Shown one piece after another: positions 12,106 through 23,957 of a stretch of 64,000 nucleotides of DNA (its first letter is position 1; every line of letters starts with the position of its first letter). The notes beneath the pieces were generated by a model. The model saw nothing but the letters and a program-made list of their open reading frames with translations, ran no database searches and was not told the origin of the DNA. The translations under genes and the position numbers were made by a program. Origin of the DNA: Epinephelus fuscoguttatus. Taxonomy: Eukaryota > Chordata > Actinopteri > Perciformes > Serranidae. The stretch lies in NCBI RefSeq assembly GCF_011397635.1, contig NC_064753.1:41211822-41275821 (forward strand), given 5' to 3'.

Positions 12106-12920
12106 TTAAAGGGCCAGTGTGTAAAATGGGTTGAAAACAGTGACATCAGTGGTCAAATTCTAGATTGCAGGGCTCACTTGCTCACCCCTCCCGTCCAGTA
12201 AATGACGGCGGCCTCGTAGGGACAAAAAGCCTTGCGCACGACTTTTTCAGGAGTAGGTCTATCTAGCGACGAGTTGTATGTTTATTTAGAAATCTAAGCC
12301 ATGTTACGATATTGTAATGAATCCCTCACGAGCAGGAGACCAGAGTAGCGTTCGGGAAAAAGGCCCGTTTATTTGAGCACTCCAGAAACTCCGGTAACAC
12401 TCCACTCCGTTCCAAACTCTGACTCTTCTAGCGTAACAGACACACTTCATAACTTTACACACATACTCGTTTACCATACCGTTTCTTGTAGCGGACACAG
12501 ACCCAGAGCCATATCTGTTTGAGCCGGAGCATACAGATGAGGAACTCCATGTGTTTGATGCTGAGCGGGCGAGAAGAGAGGCTGAATGCACAGAATGGGA
12601 TTCAGTTGTTTCTTCCTCCTTCTTCCTTCCTTCCGCTGTCTTCGTTGGTTCATTTATACACGCGAAACGCGTTCTCTGGCTGGCTGGATTGTCCACTCGG
12701 TCTGCCGTACATACATGGCGGCGCAAGATGGTGACCTCTCTAAAGCAAGGCCCTTGCTATATATATATATATAAAAGCATAATTATAAGGCTACGAAAAC
12801 CAAACGAATTTTATTTTATAGCGATCATACACTTGTATAAACATATTAATGGGTAGAATATTCAGATTCAGATTCAGATTGACAATAAACCATGCCAAAT
12901 ATTACACACTGGCCCTTTAA
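12106..12920 (+). mobile_element. 815-bp DNA transposon with perfect 18-bp terminal inverted repeats
   Basis: The left end TTAAAGGGCCAGTGTGTA (12106-12123) and right end TACACACTGGCCCTTTAA (12903-12920) are perfect reverse complements. Flanks ACATTTCC and ACATTGTC match at 6 of 8 bases, consistent with an old 8-bp hAT-type target duplication. It carries no transposase, but a plus-strand coding-like stretch at about 12492-12600 reads EPYLFEPEHTDEEL after a splice-acceptor-like TTTCTTGTAG. A (TA)n tract sits at 12759-12774. Confidence 0.8.
12492..12600 (+). pseudogene. Exon-like coding remnant inside the 815-bp transposon
   Basis: Reading from 12491 the plus strand gives ADTDPEPYLFEPEHTDEEL followed by ERARREAE and then low-complexity S/F residues. 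The PYxFEP motif with following acidic residues resembles the N-terminal part of P2X7-intracellular-domain-like proteins that are often found in fish transposons. This is recall, not a search. The open frame continues to 12856 but loses protein character after about 12600. Preceding TTTCTTGTAG could be a 3' splice site. Confidence 0.3.
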
Positions 12921-13563
12921 ACATTGTCACTAAATGTAATCTGGGGTTTTGCAGAATTGTCTAATTTTGATGTACCTGTCTGGAGATAGATTTGCATGAC
13001 AAAGTGACAGTGCTGAAGCCAAAGGAAAAGGACATTGCACCTCTCATCCAAAACCCTTACAGAGTCGTTGAGGTCACATGTGAGCTCTGAGTTTCAGAGT
13101 TGTTAAGGTCACATGTGAGTCATTGGCCCATCCCGCCATCATGTGTGTCATTAGGGTCAGATGAGACCAGGTGTAAATGGGTGTTAAGTCATCTGGGGAG
13201 GGATCCCAGGACTGCATTGTAGGTGGGTGATACGCGGTGTTGCAGACCACCTCCTCTTTTTAACAATGGTTGTTCCAATTTGATGTAGATGAAGGAAAGG
13301 AGGAGGTAGGGCAAGGAAGAAGTAGCTTGAAGTAGACTTGAAGTAGCAACCTTCCAGTTCCCAAGCCAAGTCCCTATGGACTGAGCTCCTGCTCCATTTG
13401 AGTCCCAGTCCAAGTCAAAGTGAAGTTGAGTTAATTTTATTTATTGATGATTACATTTTGGTGCACTTGTGTTTTACATCCATTCAAGTCATGACAATAG
13501 ACTGCCACTCTTAACCATATTTGTGTGTGTTTGCCTTCGAAACATTGCACCATTTTGTGCGTG

Positions 13564-13565
<2 letters not shown>

Positions 13566-13594
<29 letters not shown>

Positions 13595-13596
13595 TG
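13566..13596. repeat. (GT)n microsatellite
   Basis: About 15 uninterrupted GT units. Confidence 0.95.
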
Positions 13597-15019
13597 GCTG
13601 AGAGGCAGCACGATCATGTGAATTACAGAGATGGTAAATTGAATCAGCAGGGAGTCTCTGGCTCCACTGGTCTCAGTTGTTTTCATTGATCTGTATCAGA
13701 AGACTCCTCTGACCAACAGCAGCGCTGCACCTCTCACTTTAGACACCACAGGGTCTCATTACATCTCACTTAAAGAAATATTCCACCTTTTTTTCTACTC
13801 TCTGTCTGTGCGGCAACCTGAGCTGTCAAGCTGCCTCAAAGTGAAGTGGATGTTAGACCTGAAAATATCCATCTGTGGAGTTTGTTTGCTCAAATCTTTG
13901 AGGGTCTTTGTGCATTTTTATACTTAATAACTTTGTTAGTGTTACTGTCAGACATTATGCTTGCAGAATGTGTTAATGCCCTAATTTTCTTTTCTTTTTT
14001 AGTTTTGTATAATTGATTCTCTCACCCTTATGATTTGATTATTCTACTTCCTGTCCTCCGCAGTATGTATATAATGTTTCATTTTACAAAACAGTCCTTT
14101 CTCTTGATATCTAATTTTTTTCTTGACGCGACTCTTGGAAGAATACAGAATTACAAGGATATCTACCATGCTTTTTTAGCCTTAATGACATTAAATAAAA
14201 TTTATGATTAGGTTAAATGAATGTGCAAACACAGGTATATCATGTGTGAGTATTCATAACAGCCTTTACTGCAGTAAAAGTAATGGGATGCTGGTGCACT
14301 CTGGAGAGGCCTTCTTATGACAATCACCCCTCCTTTATTGCAGTGAAGACACAGTGGTACTGCTTCTTTAACTTAAGTACTTAACGATTCAAGTACTCCT
14401 TCCACATATGGAGACGGGACATGTTTGCGTGTATCATATACACATTGTTTTGTGGCCATTAAGATGCAGACGGCTTTGGATATTCATCTGCTGTGGACAT
14501 GTGAGCCGCCGTATCGACTTTCCTCAGGGGAGATTTATTTATGCCTGCAGCCGTTCTGCTTCCCGCAAGCAAGGTGCATCCAGAGAGGTTTCTCCTCTCC
14601 GTCATGTTAGAAAGAGCGTAACCCAAGCCAGGCTGGTCACTGGACTCTAGACTCAACATACAAACACACACACATATGTGCACTGAGATATGGATATACT
14701 TACAGTGCATCCCCCTATGCATACTGTGCATATGCATTTTTCTGCAGTGGCAGATAGTGGTCCAAAAATGTGGCAATACTTTGTGCTACAAGGATGGTTC
14801 AGTGCCAGGTTTTAAATCTGGTAGAGATCCCACAGTTTCCAAATAGTCCATTTAAGTTAGTCTGGATTTGGATGTGTATGAATGTATGAATATATATCTC
14901 CTCGTTTAGTGTGTTGAATGTACCTTATGGAGTTTTTGACCATCATTAGTGCTGTGGAGCATTGCGTTTTCATGTGCGACCCTGACATGAAACATATTCC
15001 TGCTAATGGTTTTACAGTT

Positions 15020-16065
15020 TTCCTCTTAACAGATGCTGAAAACTCAACAGCAATGTCTCTTTCCAGAAATCATGACCCTGTTACTCGAGATAATCCACAG
15101 AACCTGCTGTGAGCAGTTTGATGTAGGAACTATTATCTCTTTACCAAACAACACCTGCTAACTGTATCACAGTGCAAAAGGAAGCGTGCATATACTCATG
15201 TATGTGAGCAAAATGTAAACATCAATTGCATCGTCCCCGGTTGAGTGTTAACTACGCGCTTCATGTGCGCAGCAAGGAAAATATTCAAGAATGTTAACAC
15301 TGACAGTGACAGTGTTTGAGGAGCCAGACTTTGATGTCAGTTTTATCTGAGTCAATGTGGCTGGCATGGCAAATCCCACTACAACCCATCATAAATTTGT
15401 TGTTTCAACTTTGACTGAAAAATCCTTCCACCAGATTAAAAAACACACATTACATAATGCTTACTGATGTTTTTTTAATCTAAATGTGCACATTTGTTGT
15501 CCTTGTTATTGGTCTCCAAACAGATCATGGCTCTGTCCAGCAGCTGCATCTCTGCCTGTGCTGGACAGAGACATGATCTGTAGACTGCAGATTACCGAAC
15601 TACACCCGCTAACTGTATCACTGCACAGAAGGAAGGGTGCATCTACTGCTATCTCCCCTGCCTACACTTAGCTAGCTAATGCTACAGCTTAGCCATTTAT
15701 GTTCACATCTCGCACTGTCACAAGCATGAACCTCTCGTCCATGAGTAGATGTACAATTCCTCCTGCGTATAGATCCTACATGAAACTGCTCACAACAAGG
15801 TCTGTGGATTATCTTGAGTAACTGGGTCATGATTTCTGGAAAGAGACATTGCTGTTGAGTTTTTCAAATGTATTTTTGTTGTGCTTTGAGCGCCACAAGC
15901 TGAGTGCCATCCAGTTTCATTATATTGGAGAGAAGGCAGACATCTCTACAGCCAATCCAACACTTGGCAGCTCACACCAGAATACCTAATCTAGACTGAT
16001 AAATAGCACAGGTAGAGTAAAAATATATGTTTCTGATTTTGGGGAGAACTGTCTCGTTAAGCTAA
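15020..16065. mobile_element. Foldback-type teleost repeat with internal inverted arms
   Basis: A block at 15033-15135 (AACAGCAATGTCTCTTTCCA ... GATAATCCACAGA ... GTGAGCAGTTT) returns in reverse complement at about 15772-15868. A second block (CTAACTGTATCAC ... GGAAG.GTGCAT) occurs directly repeated at 15155-15195 and 15607-15645. The right part, 15890-16065 (CCACAAGCTGAGTGCCATCC ... GGCAGACATCTCTAC ... GAACTGTC), is familiar as a common percomorph element ending in a TTAAAGGGACAGTTCACC-like terminus. Its strong hairpin is listed separately. Confidence 0.65.
15520..15581. repeat. Near-perfect hairpin, 23-bp stem
   Basis: Left arm 15520-15542 and right arm 15559-15581 are reverse complements at 22 of 23 positions, with a 16-nt loop. 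It lies in the middle of the foldback repeat at 15020-16065. Confidence 0.9.
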
Positions 16066-17339
16066 TTTAAGTTAAAGTAAAAAATATGTGGAATAGATTT
16101 CCTTCCTCATAAAACGTTTACAAAGCAGACTTGAAATATGTATTTTAAATCTGAATTCCTGCATTGTTTGTGTCCATGTTTACATCAGTCAAATGGGTCT
16201 TCTTCTTCCTCACCATTTGCCTAAAACCATCTGCAGCAATTTGATGGTCATCACCTGCGTGCTTGTGGAGTATACTATGAGATACAAACATGTTATATAC
16301 CCATCAAAACATTGCTCCACAATACAACTGTTAGCCAAAACATCACAGGGAAACTATAACACACACATCTCAGTGTACAGTAATCTCAAACCCCTCTTGC
16401 AACAGCTTTCTGACCCTTTACTGTGACTTTAATGTATAGTCCACATTGTCTGTGAACATTAACTGATGAAAAAAATGTTTTCCTGTGAGTGCATCCGTAT
16501 GGAAACAGTTTCTGTACCACCAAGCGGATGCACAGTGCTCTGGGCTAATTAAACTTCATACTGGCCTTGTGCTGTTTGTCTCTGTGATATGATTAACTGA
16601 GACTGGAAGCAGCATCTTTACTTTCCTTTCAGTGCTGTTTCAAGACAGCAGGACTTGAGTCAAGGCTGTTTTCCACTCCATCAGCTCGTCATGTTAAGAC
16701 GCCCTGACAGGACATCCAACATGAATCAATACTGAGAAGGTGAAGAGGATGGAGATCCTACAAGATAACATAATTACTTCAGATTACTGCCGCATGTCAC
16801 TGAATCACGAGCGCACACAGACAGCAGAAATCTAGTTACACATCGTTAGCATCACACTCCCTTCATATTAAATATACAGCCTCGCCTTAAGACTCATGCA
16901 CTCTATTTACACTGTATTTTAATGTTTACTTGAACTCTTAACATGTTCTCCTGGAGCTTAAAGGTTGGAAGGAATATTTCATTCTACACTGTCTGACACT
17001 GACATGCTGTTTATTCTCTGCCAGGTTGTTTCAGATCTTTACTCAACATTTATCAAATATTTAAATCCAAATGTCTGTTAGAGCTTTGCCACTCTTTAGA
17101 AACTTACTTTGGAGGGGACAACAACACTCTCCATTATTCTTTTGTGTCTTGACTTTTGCCGAAAATTGTAACAAACAAGTCAGATTTGTCTTTTTTGGTG
17201 GTTCCTTGAAGCTCAGCATTTTGGAAATACATTTATTTGCTTGCATGCTGAAAGCTAGATGAAAAGATCAGACACCACTCTCATGTCTGTACATGAAGTG
17301 TGGAGCTAGAGCTACGAGGTGATTATTATCTTAGCTTAG

Positions 17340-17560
17340 CATAAAGACTGCTTACCGACGATACCAACGAAGCTGTCCTTTCACGTTGGCATGATACGGG
17401 GCCTGACTCTGTTACTGTTTCATGGCACCTGGCAGCATCACGGGGGAAATGCGGCAGGACAACAACGAAAGTTAAGGCGGCAGCAGTCCAAGTAGGGTGG
17501 TCTGGAGGGGTGGTGGATAGATCCAACAACCACTGACTTTCACCCGAGAGAACGAGAATG
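17340..17560 (+). repeat. Copy 1 of an unnamed interspersed repeat (GGCATGATACGG ... GAAAGTTAAGG)
   Basis: The string of landmarks TTGGCATGATACGG, GGCAGCATCACGGGGGAAA, CAACGAAAGTTAAGGCGG and GGGGTGGTGGAT is shared in the same order with 27910-28080. It begins just after the widespread fish motif CTTAGCTTAGCATAAAGACT. Confidence 0.6.
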
Positions 17561-18344
17561 TCTTGACTCACACCTTTAATTAAAGGGACTCTATGAAAGC
17601 AGAGTATATGAGTTCATAAACAGTTTTTACAATGGCCACAGTGCTGACAGGGCTAATGGTGCTAACCAGGAGAGAACCAAAGGGTGGACTTCTATAACAA
17701 TGCTGCTCCCCTATGAGCGCAGTGCAAAGCAGCAGCAATGAGCTAGCCACTGAGACAGGCCTACACACTTGTGGTTGTAGCTTTTGCTCTATTTGTAATG
17801 TACAGGCAAGAGAGTGGTTTCATTCTTACACTCTAAAAAAGTGTATAAACATATTTTTCGAAATGTTATACTATTCTTTGAACTTACACGGGTCTCAGTA
17901 TCTCGACGTGCTGCACCTGAATTCAAACCCTGGTATTATTAATGCAGTTTTACTGTCAACCCCCACGTACCAGTCACATCAAAATACATCTTATAGACAG
18001 AGAGATGAAATCACTGTTAGTCATATGAAAACTGAAACTCCTGAAACTTCAGTGAAACATTGATTAAGGAAAATATTTCAGCTGAGTCATGATCTGACAG
18101 CTGATGACTCTTCATGATGTAATTTACAGTAATATCCGTTTGACTTTTTCTGCAGTTAATCGGTGACAATTAGCTCAATACCTTCTGATATCCTCAGTAA
18201 AGACACTGCTATTATGTTTCTATGTCTCATATTGTATGTTGAGTCACTGAGTGTGTGTTTTTATCACTAACAAAAACCTGTGAAAGTATTTAATGTTGTA
18301 ATTCATCACTGTCAAACCATTTTTATATACTTTGAATATTACTT

Positions 18345-18399
18345 GATAGATAGATGGATAGATGGATAGATAGATAGATAGATAGATGGATAGATGGAT
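18345..18399. repeat. (GATA)n/(GATG)n microsatellite
   Basis: About 13 tetranucleotide units, mostly GATA with interspersed GATG. Confidence 0.95.
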
Positions 18400-18784
18400 T
18401 AGTAGTACTGCATCATACGTATCATTAGGTTAGTCTGTTTTTCAACAGTGTAATAAAGACACTCTGTATTGATTCTAGAGAGGAAGTTCTTTTTCCTGTC
18501 ACCCCTCCAGGGGTCAGGGGTCAGAGGTCGGGGTCAACTAGGAAACATAATGTAGCTGGTCCGGATTTACAAAAACGCAGATTTTTCACTCTCAAAGCTG
18601 CTGAAATGGACGATACAAAATGATAAATGTAAAGGGAAGTACTGAGTGGACTGACATATCAGAATGAGGGGAATTTTAGTTTTGGGTGCTCTGCTGCTAA
18701 AGTTTGTGTCATCCTGAGAAGCATGAGTGGTGTTAGAGTTGGTGGCTGATTTAGCATTTAATATGTCATATATACTATAACCCT

Positions 18785-19060
18785 ATAACCTTTCTATGTG
18801 GAGTTTGCATATTCTCCCTTTGTCTAGGTACTCCAGCTTCCTCCCACAGTCCAAAGACATGCAGGTTAACTGGTGACTCTAAATTGTCCGTAGGTGTGAA
18901 TGTGAGTGTGAATGATTGTCTGTCTCTATGTGTCAGCCCTGTGATAGTCTGGCGACCTGTCCAGGGTGTACCCTGCCTCTCACCCAATGTGAGCTGGGAT
19001 AGACTCCAGCCCCCCCGTGACCTCTAACAGGATAAGCGGTTATAGAAAATGAATGAATGA
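18785..19060 (+). repeat. Abundant teleost interspersed repeat, middle and 3' part (copy 1)
   Basis: Contains GTGGAGTTTGCATATTCTCC, CCACAGTCCAAAGACATGCA, TGGTGACTCTAAATTG, GTCTGGCGACCTGTCCAGGG and ends in GGATAAGCGGTTATAGAAAA plus a GAAT tail. Nearly the same text occurs at 35745-36040. Its class is not certain to me. Confidence 0.75.
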
Positions 19061-19149
19061 ATATACTACAACAACTCACTCAGTGCTCATATGTCGTATG
19101 TCATCCTGGATCCGTATTCTTCACACGTATATGTGTACAATCTGTTAAT

Positions 19150-19345
19150 AATGAGAGTGGCTGTGATAGAGGGTGAGGCAGAGCAAGTCGTCCACATGTC
19201 GAAGTATCCTTGGGCAAGATACATAACCCCAAATTGCTCCAGATGGCTTTCCTATTAGTTTATGAGTGTGTGGTGTGTGTGAATGTTTAACTGACGAGCA
19301 GGTGGCACCTTGTGTGGTAGCCTCCAACACCAGTGTTTAAAAGCT
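19150..19345 (+). repeat. tRNA-headed SINE, internally deleted copy
   Basis: Shares CATGTCGAAGTA, AACCCCAAATTGCTC, GTGTGTGAATG and GCAGGTGGCACCTTGT with the fuller copy at 30188-30520, but lacks the B-box segment between the head and the body. Confidence 0.65.
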
Positions 19346-19536
19346 GTCCTTCTGGTACTTCACTGACCTGAGTGATGGGCCACTCTCCCACCCACTCTCT
19401 CAAACTGGCTGGGAATAGGAGAGACGCAGTGTTTAGTGCTCTGAATTACTTTTAAAGAAAATACTTTTGTTTCCCAAAGCAACATCAAGTACAAAAAAGT
19501 ATTGTGAACAAATTATCCAACAAACACACCTATTAC

Positions 19537-19908
19537 CTGATCAGTGCTGATCATTTATTCAAGTATAAGTAGCAATACCACAGTGCAAAAATAATCTGTT
19601 ACAAGTAAAAGTCCCACAGTTCTTAAATCCGGTCAAATATTGAGAGAGAGCGCAGCAGCCGGTAGGGACAAAACAGGCTGCCTGGAAGTAGATTATTTCT
19701 TGCTTTGTACATTATTTGTACTTTTTCAGATTCTTTTTATTTAACCAGCAACTAGAGTTAAAAGTGCAATATTTCCCTCTGGATTGTAGTGGAGTCGTGG
19801 TATAAAGTAGCATAAAATGTACTTATTTAGTAAAGTACAAGAACCTCAAAATTGTACTTAAGTTCAGTATTTAGGTAAATGTACTTTGTTACTTTCCACC
19901 ACTGTAGA
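19537..19908 (+). mobile_element. MITE with GTTACTTTCCACCACTG right end, copy 1
   Basis: AATACCACAGTGCAAAAATA, TTACAAGTAAAAGTCC and the closing TTGTACTTAAGTTCAGTATT ... ACTTTGTTACTTTCCACCAC match a familiar percomorph element whose ends read AGTGGTGGAAAGTAACTAAG. Related pieces lie at 20925-21190 (other orientation) and 30925-30996. Confidence 0.65.
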
Positions 19909-20924
19909 AACAGAGGATGCAGCCTCTTTGTTTCCTGGCAACCACACTGACCTGCACTTCACCAGCAGAAGAACTCAATATAACACTGGCCATCATGCAG
20001 GAGTGGCGGTCTGACCAGGTCTTTCTTAATTATACTTTGGCCGGCTCCCAGAAGATACAGACCAAAGGAGCAGCAGTGTGGTTTGCTGTGTTGTGTTGTG
20101 TTGTAAACCGCAGGCTGAGTATTGATTAACTGTGGATTTTATCGTGTACTTTTGGGAGCTCTTACTTGAGCATGACCTCATATCCTACTATACCTCCTCA
20201 TGATAAAAAACATTTCTGTTGCACAAAATATGAACTTGACCTCTGTTGAAACAGTGTCAAACACATTAAAGAGGAGCTAACACAGTTTTTCCTTCTCATT
20301 GGACATTGACGGACTGACCGTTAGAGAATCCCCGACAGCCTCTCTGCCTCTGTGCAGCTTATCGGCCAGCTCACATCCTGCCTGTCTCCCGGCCTCTAAT
20401 GCACAGAGGAGAGCGAGCGAGCGAGGGAGCGAGCGAGGGGAGGGGATCATTTGAAAAAGCTTGTATGTCTCTTGCTAGGCATGTCAACATTTGCAAAAAC
20501 CCCACCGAAAATCAATAGCAGAGAGGAGAAATTCCAGTAACTCTGTGTCTGTGCACGCAGCTTGGCTTACAGCGGAAGTGTGGGCCCCGGTGACACAGAG
20601 ACATTAGCATACAGAGCCATGAAACATGGTACACATGGTGCCCTGGGGTTTGACCAGTTTGTCCTGTGTGGACCTAAATTTAGCTGGTCGACAAAGCTAA
20701 ATATGTGGTAAGCTTACCAAATCTTCTTTTGTCCCCCTGTTAACAGTTAATCAAATGTGTGTGTAATGAGTGAGTAGTCCCTTAAACAGATAATATACAG
20801 ATAATTACCAGAAAGTCTGAATCTCTGCAGAGCTTTTTAGCCTTTTTAGCTCATTGTTTTGGTTGTTTGTTTCAGTGCTCTGAACCCTGTTTACAGCAAT
20901 ACACAAGCTCTAATGTAAGGAGGC

Positions 20925-21190
20925 AACTAAGTACACTTTGCTTTATATGAATATTAATATTTCATGCTCTTCATTTCTACTTCTCTACGTTTCAGTACAA
21001 TATTGTACTTTTTGATCCACTACATTTATTTGGCAGCTATGGTCACTGCTTAACAGAGATTTTAAAAATACAAAATATGCGACCTGCTTTAAAATAAAAC
21101 ACAATGTTCAGTGCACAAAATTTCCATCTTATCAAGTCATCTGAGTCGTAAAAGTCCCATTTTCTATACTAAAAGTGGAAAAATCTGACA
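20925..21190 (-). mobile_element. Second, opposite-orientation piece of the same MITE
   Basis: CAACTAAGTACACTTTGCTT, TTTGATCCACTACATTTATT, GGCAGCTATGGTCACTGCTT and GTAAAAGTCCCATTTTC follow the order of the reverse-oriented consensus of the element at 19537-19908. Confidence 0.5.
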
Positions 21191-21299
21191 GTGCTGTAAG
21201 AGTATTCCAATTTATTTTTAATTCAGTTTCAAGTTAACACTTAATTTTCTTTTAGTCTAATGCAGAAGCCTGCCTAATTCTTTTGAGTATTAAGTCACA

Positions 21300-21620
21300 A
21301 ACCTTTTTTTAAATTTCGTTTTTATTGGCGACCAGAAGACATGAGAAAAACAGTTATAAGTACTTAACTACGTGCCTGTTTTTGCAGTTATATATCACAA
21401 AAAAGAAAGAAAAAGGCTCTTAGGAGAATTAAATAATTAAACAAGCCAAGAGACAAACAGGCAGATAAACAAACGAATACAGAGATAACTACATTTAAAA
21501 AGAAAAACAACTGATCTCTGTTTATCTGAGAGTATTCTATATCACTATTGTTTAACTGTCCAGAAGTCCCACTTTGGCCAGTTAGGTTCCAAAAAAATTG
21601 AAAATAAATAAATCAACTGA
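21300..21620 (-). mobile_element. Possible LINE 3' end in reverse orientation
   Basis: A T-rich start (AAATTTCGTTTTTATTGGCG) followed by A-rich, C-containing UTR-like text resembles the reverse complement of a poly(A)-tailed LINE 3' UTR. A similar style of sequence occurs at 63570-63990. No coding part is visible. Confidence 0.3.
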
Positions 21621-22409
21621 TTAAATGGAATAACAGTGAAAACGTGAAAATTTACACTTTTACTTGAAACTTGTTATTTTGCCTACAAACATAGGAAAAC
21701 ATAATAAAATTTCCAAATGTTAATTTATTGAGTTCCTTCCTCAGTGGCCATATATTTCAGGCGTTAAATGCTGGTACCAAACAAACAAACGAACAAACAA
21801 AATGTGCATTACCAAACATAGGGAAGGAGTGGCAGTATTCAAAATATGCACAGAAGTATCACCCTCAAACATGCACACATTATCAAACTTGCTGAGCTGC
21901 AGGTGCAACATTAAGAGTTATTTGTTTATGTTATTTAAGTGTGATAAAAACCTCCAGGATGGTCACAGACGGGTACCTGAAGCTCTGCAGTAACAGTGAA
22001 ACACACAGTGTGTGTATGAACAGAGGCCACACACTGTTAATCACCACTAAAACTATTAACTGCGCTGTATCGCAGCAGCAGGCGGTTATCTCCCATCTGT
22101 TGAGGCTTGTTGTCATCAGCAGGTTGAAGTTATAAAGCTACAGGAGAGCAGGGACGATGATGACTGTCCGCAGGTGGTTTACACTTTAAAAATACTGTTT
22201 AGCAGTGGAGAGTAAGGGTGTATCATAATGATTGATAATGTGAGTTGTTTTAATGTCTCAGTGAATTAAACAGTTGCCATCAGCTCAGAGAAACAACTGG
22301 TGCAAACATATAAAACAGTTTCACAGATTCTAAAGTTAGTTCACAAAACTAGTGCATGCCAACTTGTTTACCTGTTCACAACCTGACTACATCTCTGGTA
22401 CTGGTTTTT

Positions 22410-22545
22410 GCACCATAGTGATCATTTTTATTGTTTATATTTGGTTTTATTTGCAATTTATATGTTGCCCTGCTTCTCTTTTTGTATTGCAACTGCTGCA
22501 GGACAATTTACCTCAGGAAAAATAAAGATTTATTTTATCTTATGC
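22410..22545 (+). mobile_element. LINE (L2-like) 3' tail
   Basis: TTTTTGTATTGCAACTGCTG, then CAGGACAATTTACCTCAGGA and AATAAAGATTTATTTTATCT, is the usual teleost L2-like tail. Confidence 0.6.
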
Positions 22546-22614
22546 AGCAAGCTGTGGTTGGATGATCTGTGTTTGGCTGCAGAATACAGTAGATGGCAGC
22601 ACTGAGACATGACT

Positions 22615-22858
22615 GAGCAACAGCAGGGTCATCAGGAGGACCCACAACATCATCAAGGTACAGCACACACCCCAACTACAGTTGTTCCACACTTCAGCCA
22701 TCAGGCAGATGCTACAGGAATAATTTTAGAATTTTAATTCTGATTTTATTGCTTTGTGTGAAGGGAGACTGGCAATTAGGAATTCCATCGTACAGTGCAA
22801 ACCACTGAGTTTTCTACTGTGCATATAACAATAAACTAATGAATCTTGATCTTGAAAA
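22615..22858 (+). mobile_element. LINE (L2-like) ORF end plus 3' UTR fragment
   Basis: AACAGCAGGGTCATCAGGAG through CCATCAGGCAGATGCTACAG corresponds to the closing part of an L2-like ORF (pattern ...LPSGRRYR). It is followed by a UTR with AATTCCATCGTACAGTG, AATAAACTAATGAATCTTGA and TCTTGA repeats. Confidence 0.6.
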
Positions 22859-23021
22859 ACTGGCTGAGAAACAATGTCTTATGTTTTAGCAGCTGACATA
22901 TAGATATGTGATATGCTCCGTCCCAATGTGTTATTTATTCATTTTTTACTTCATTTGTTACTTATTCATTGCAACTGCAGGACCACAAAAAGATGAGAGC
23001 GTACTTTAAAATGCTTGAAAC

Positions 23022-23615
23022 TTAAAGGCGCTGTATGTAAGACTGTGGTCAAAACGGTTACTGCACTCAAATTCAAAATACTGCCGTGAGTCGTGGCTGC
23101 CCCCCCCTCCCCTACAGATTCGAGGTTGCTGGACAGCAGCATGCTGGAGACTGACTTGTTTGCCCACGGGCAGCTGCCGTGGCAGGGCCGCGTCACCGCG
23201 TCCTTGATCTTTGGTTTTCCAGCGGACCGTTCGAGCAAGTCCAGCTTCTCTGCTGCTAACGCTGCTGCTGGGATACAGCTGAGGAGGAGCCGGCTGCTAA
23301 TGCTATGTACTGGGACACTGCTAATGCTGCTTGCCGTCCTGCTGTAGCTCAGTCGTAACTGTAACTGATGTTGAGACTCTACTGACTGTGTGACTAGTAG
23401 ACGGCGGCGGGTGGCGCAACAGGCCAAAACACAAATTCAAAACATAAACATGATTTGCAGACTGTAAAAAAAATTTTAAAATGCGAATATTCTGGCTGTA
23501 CTATTGTTGTCGGTGAGATCAGTATGTTATATGAACATTATTCCTTAGTCTCTGTGACATATTAGGAGGATTTTATGACTATTTGCTTTATATTTCTTAC
23601 ATATAGCTCCTTTAA
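23022..23615 (+). mobile_element. 594-bp MITE with 21-bp terminal inverted repeats
   Basis: TTAAAGGCGCTGTATGTAAGA (first 20 shown here: TTAAAGGCGCTGTATGTAAG) at 23022-23042 pairs with the right end at 23595-23615 with two mismatches. The interior includes a GC-rich CTGCTAATGCT-type stretch. No convincing target duplication was seen. The minus-strand ORF across it is treated as chance. Confidence 0.75.
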
Positions 23616-23829
23616 GTCCACACACATCAACATTATAATAACCACAGTACAAATAATGTTATAGTATAATATGTAATATTCAAATGAGTGTTTTGCATTC
23701 AGTAGTGAACACAACTATTTCAGTTAAGATCTTAAATGTCCCTTTTCATTTTATGATTAAGGTTAAAATGGCATAGAATGATAGAACTGCGTATTTTTAT
23801 AATGTTTTGTAGTGTCCTTTTCTGTATGT

Positions 23830-23957
23830 TTCTTTTTCTCTTGTTTTTGCAATCAGGGCCTGCTGTGCCATAAGACAAATTTCTGTGCAAGCAGACAATA
23901 AAGTATATCGTATTGTATTGTATCGTATCGTATCATATCGTATCGTATCATATCGTA
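23830..23957 (+). mobile_element. LINE-type tail grading into a (TATCG)n microsatellite
   Basis: CTGCTGTGCCATAAGACAAA and TTTCTGTGCAAGCAGACAAT followed by AAAGTATATCG is an L2-like tail; its end is expanded as TATCG/TATTG pentamers from about 23904. Confidence 0.65.

Noticed and set aside
12304..12726. Minus-strand ORF of 140 codons
   Set aside because: Lies inside the 815-bp transposon, opposite the more protein-like plus-strand stretch; no recognisable domain.
18345..18399. Short regular repeats resembling an array
   Set aside because: Plain tetranucleotide microsatellite; no spacers, and a vertebrate genome.
22966..23427. Minus-strand ORF of 153 codons
   Set aside because: Runs across the left end of the MITE at 23022-23615, so it is an artefact of repeat sequence.
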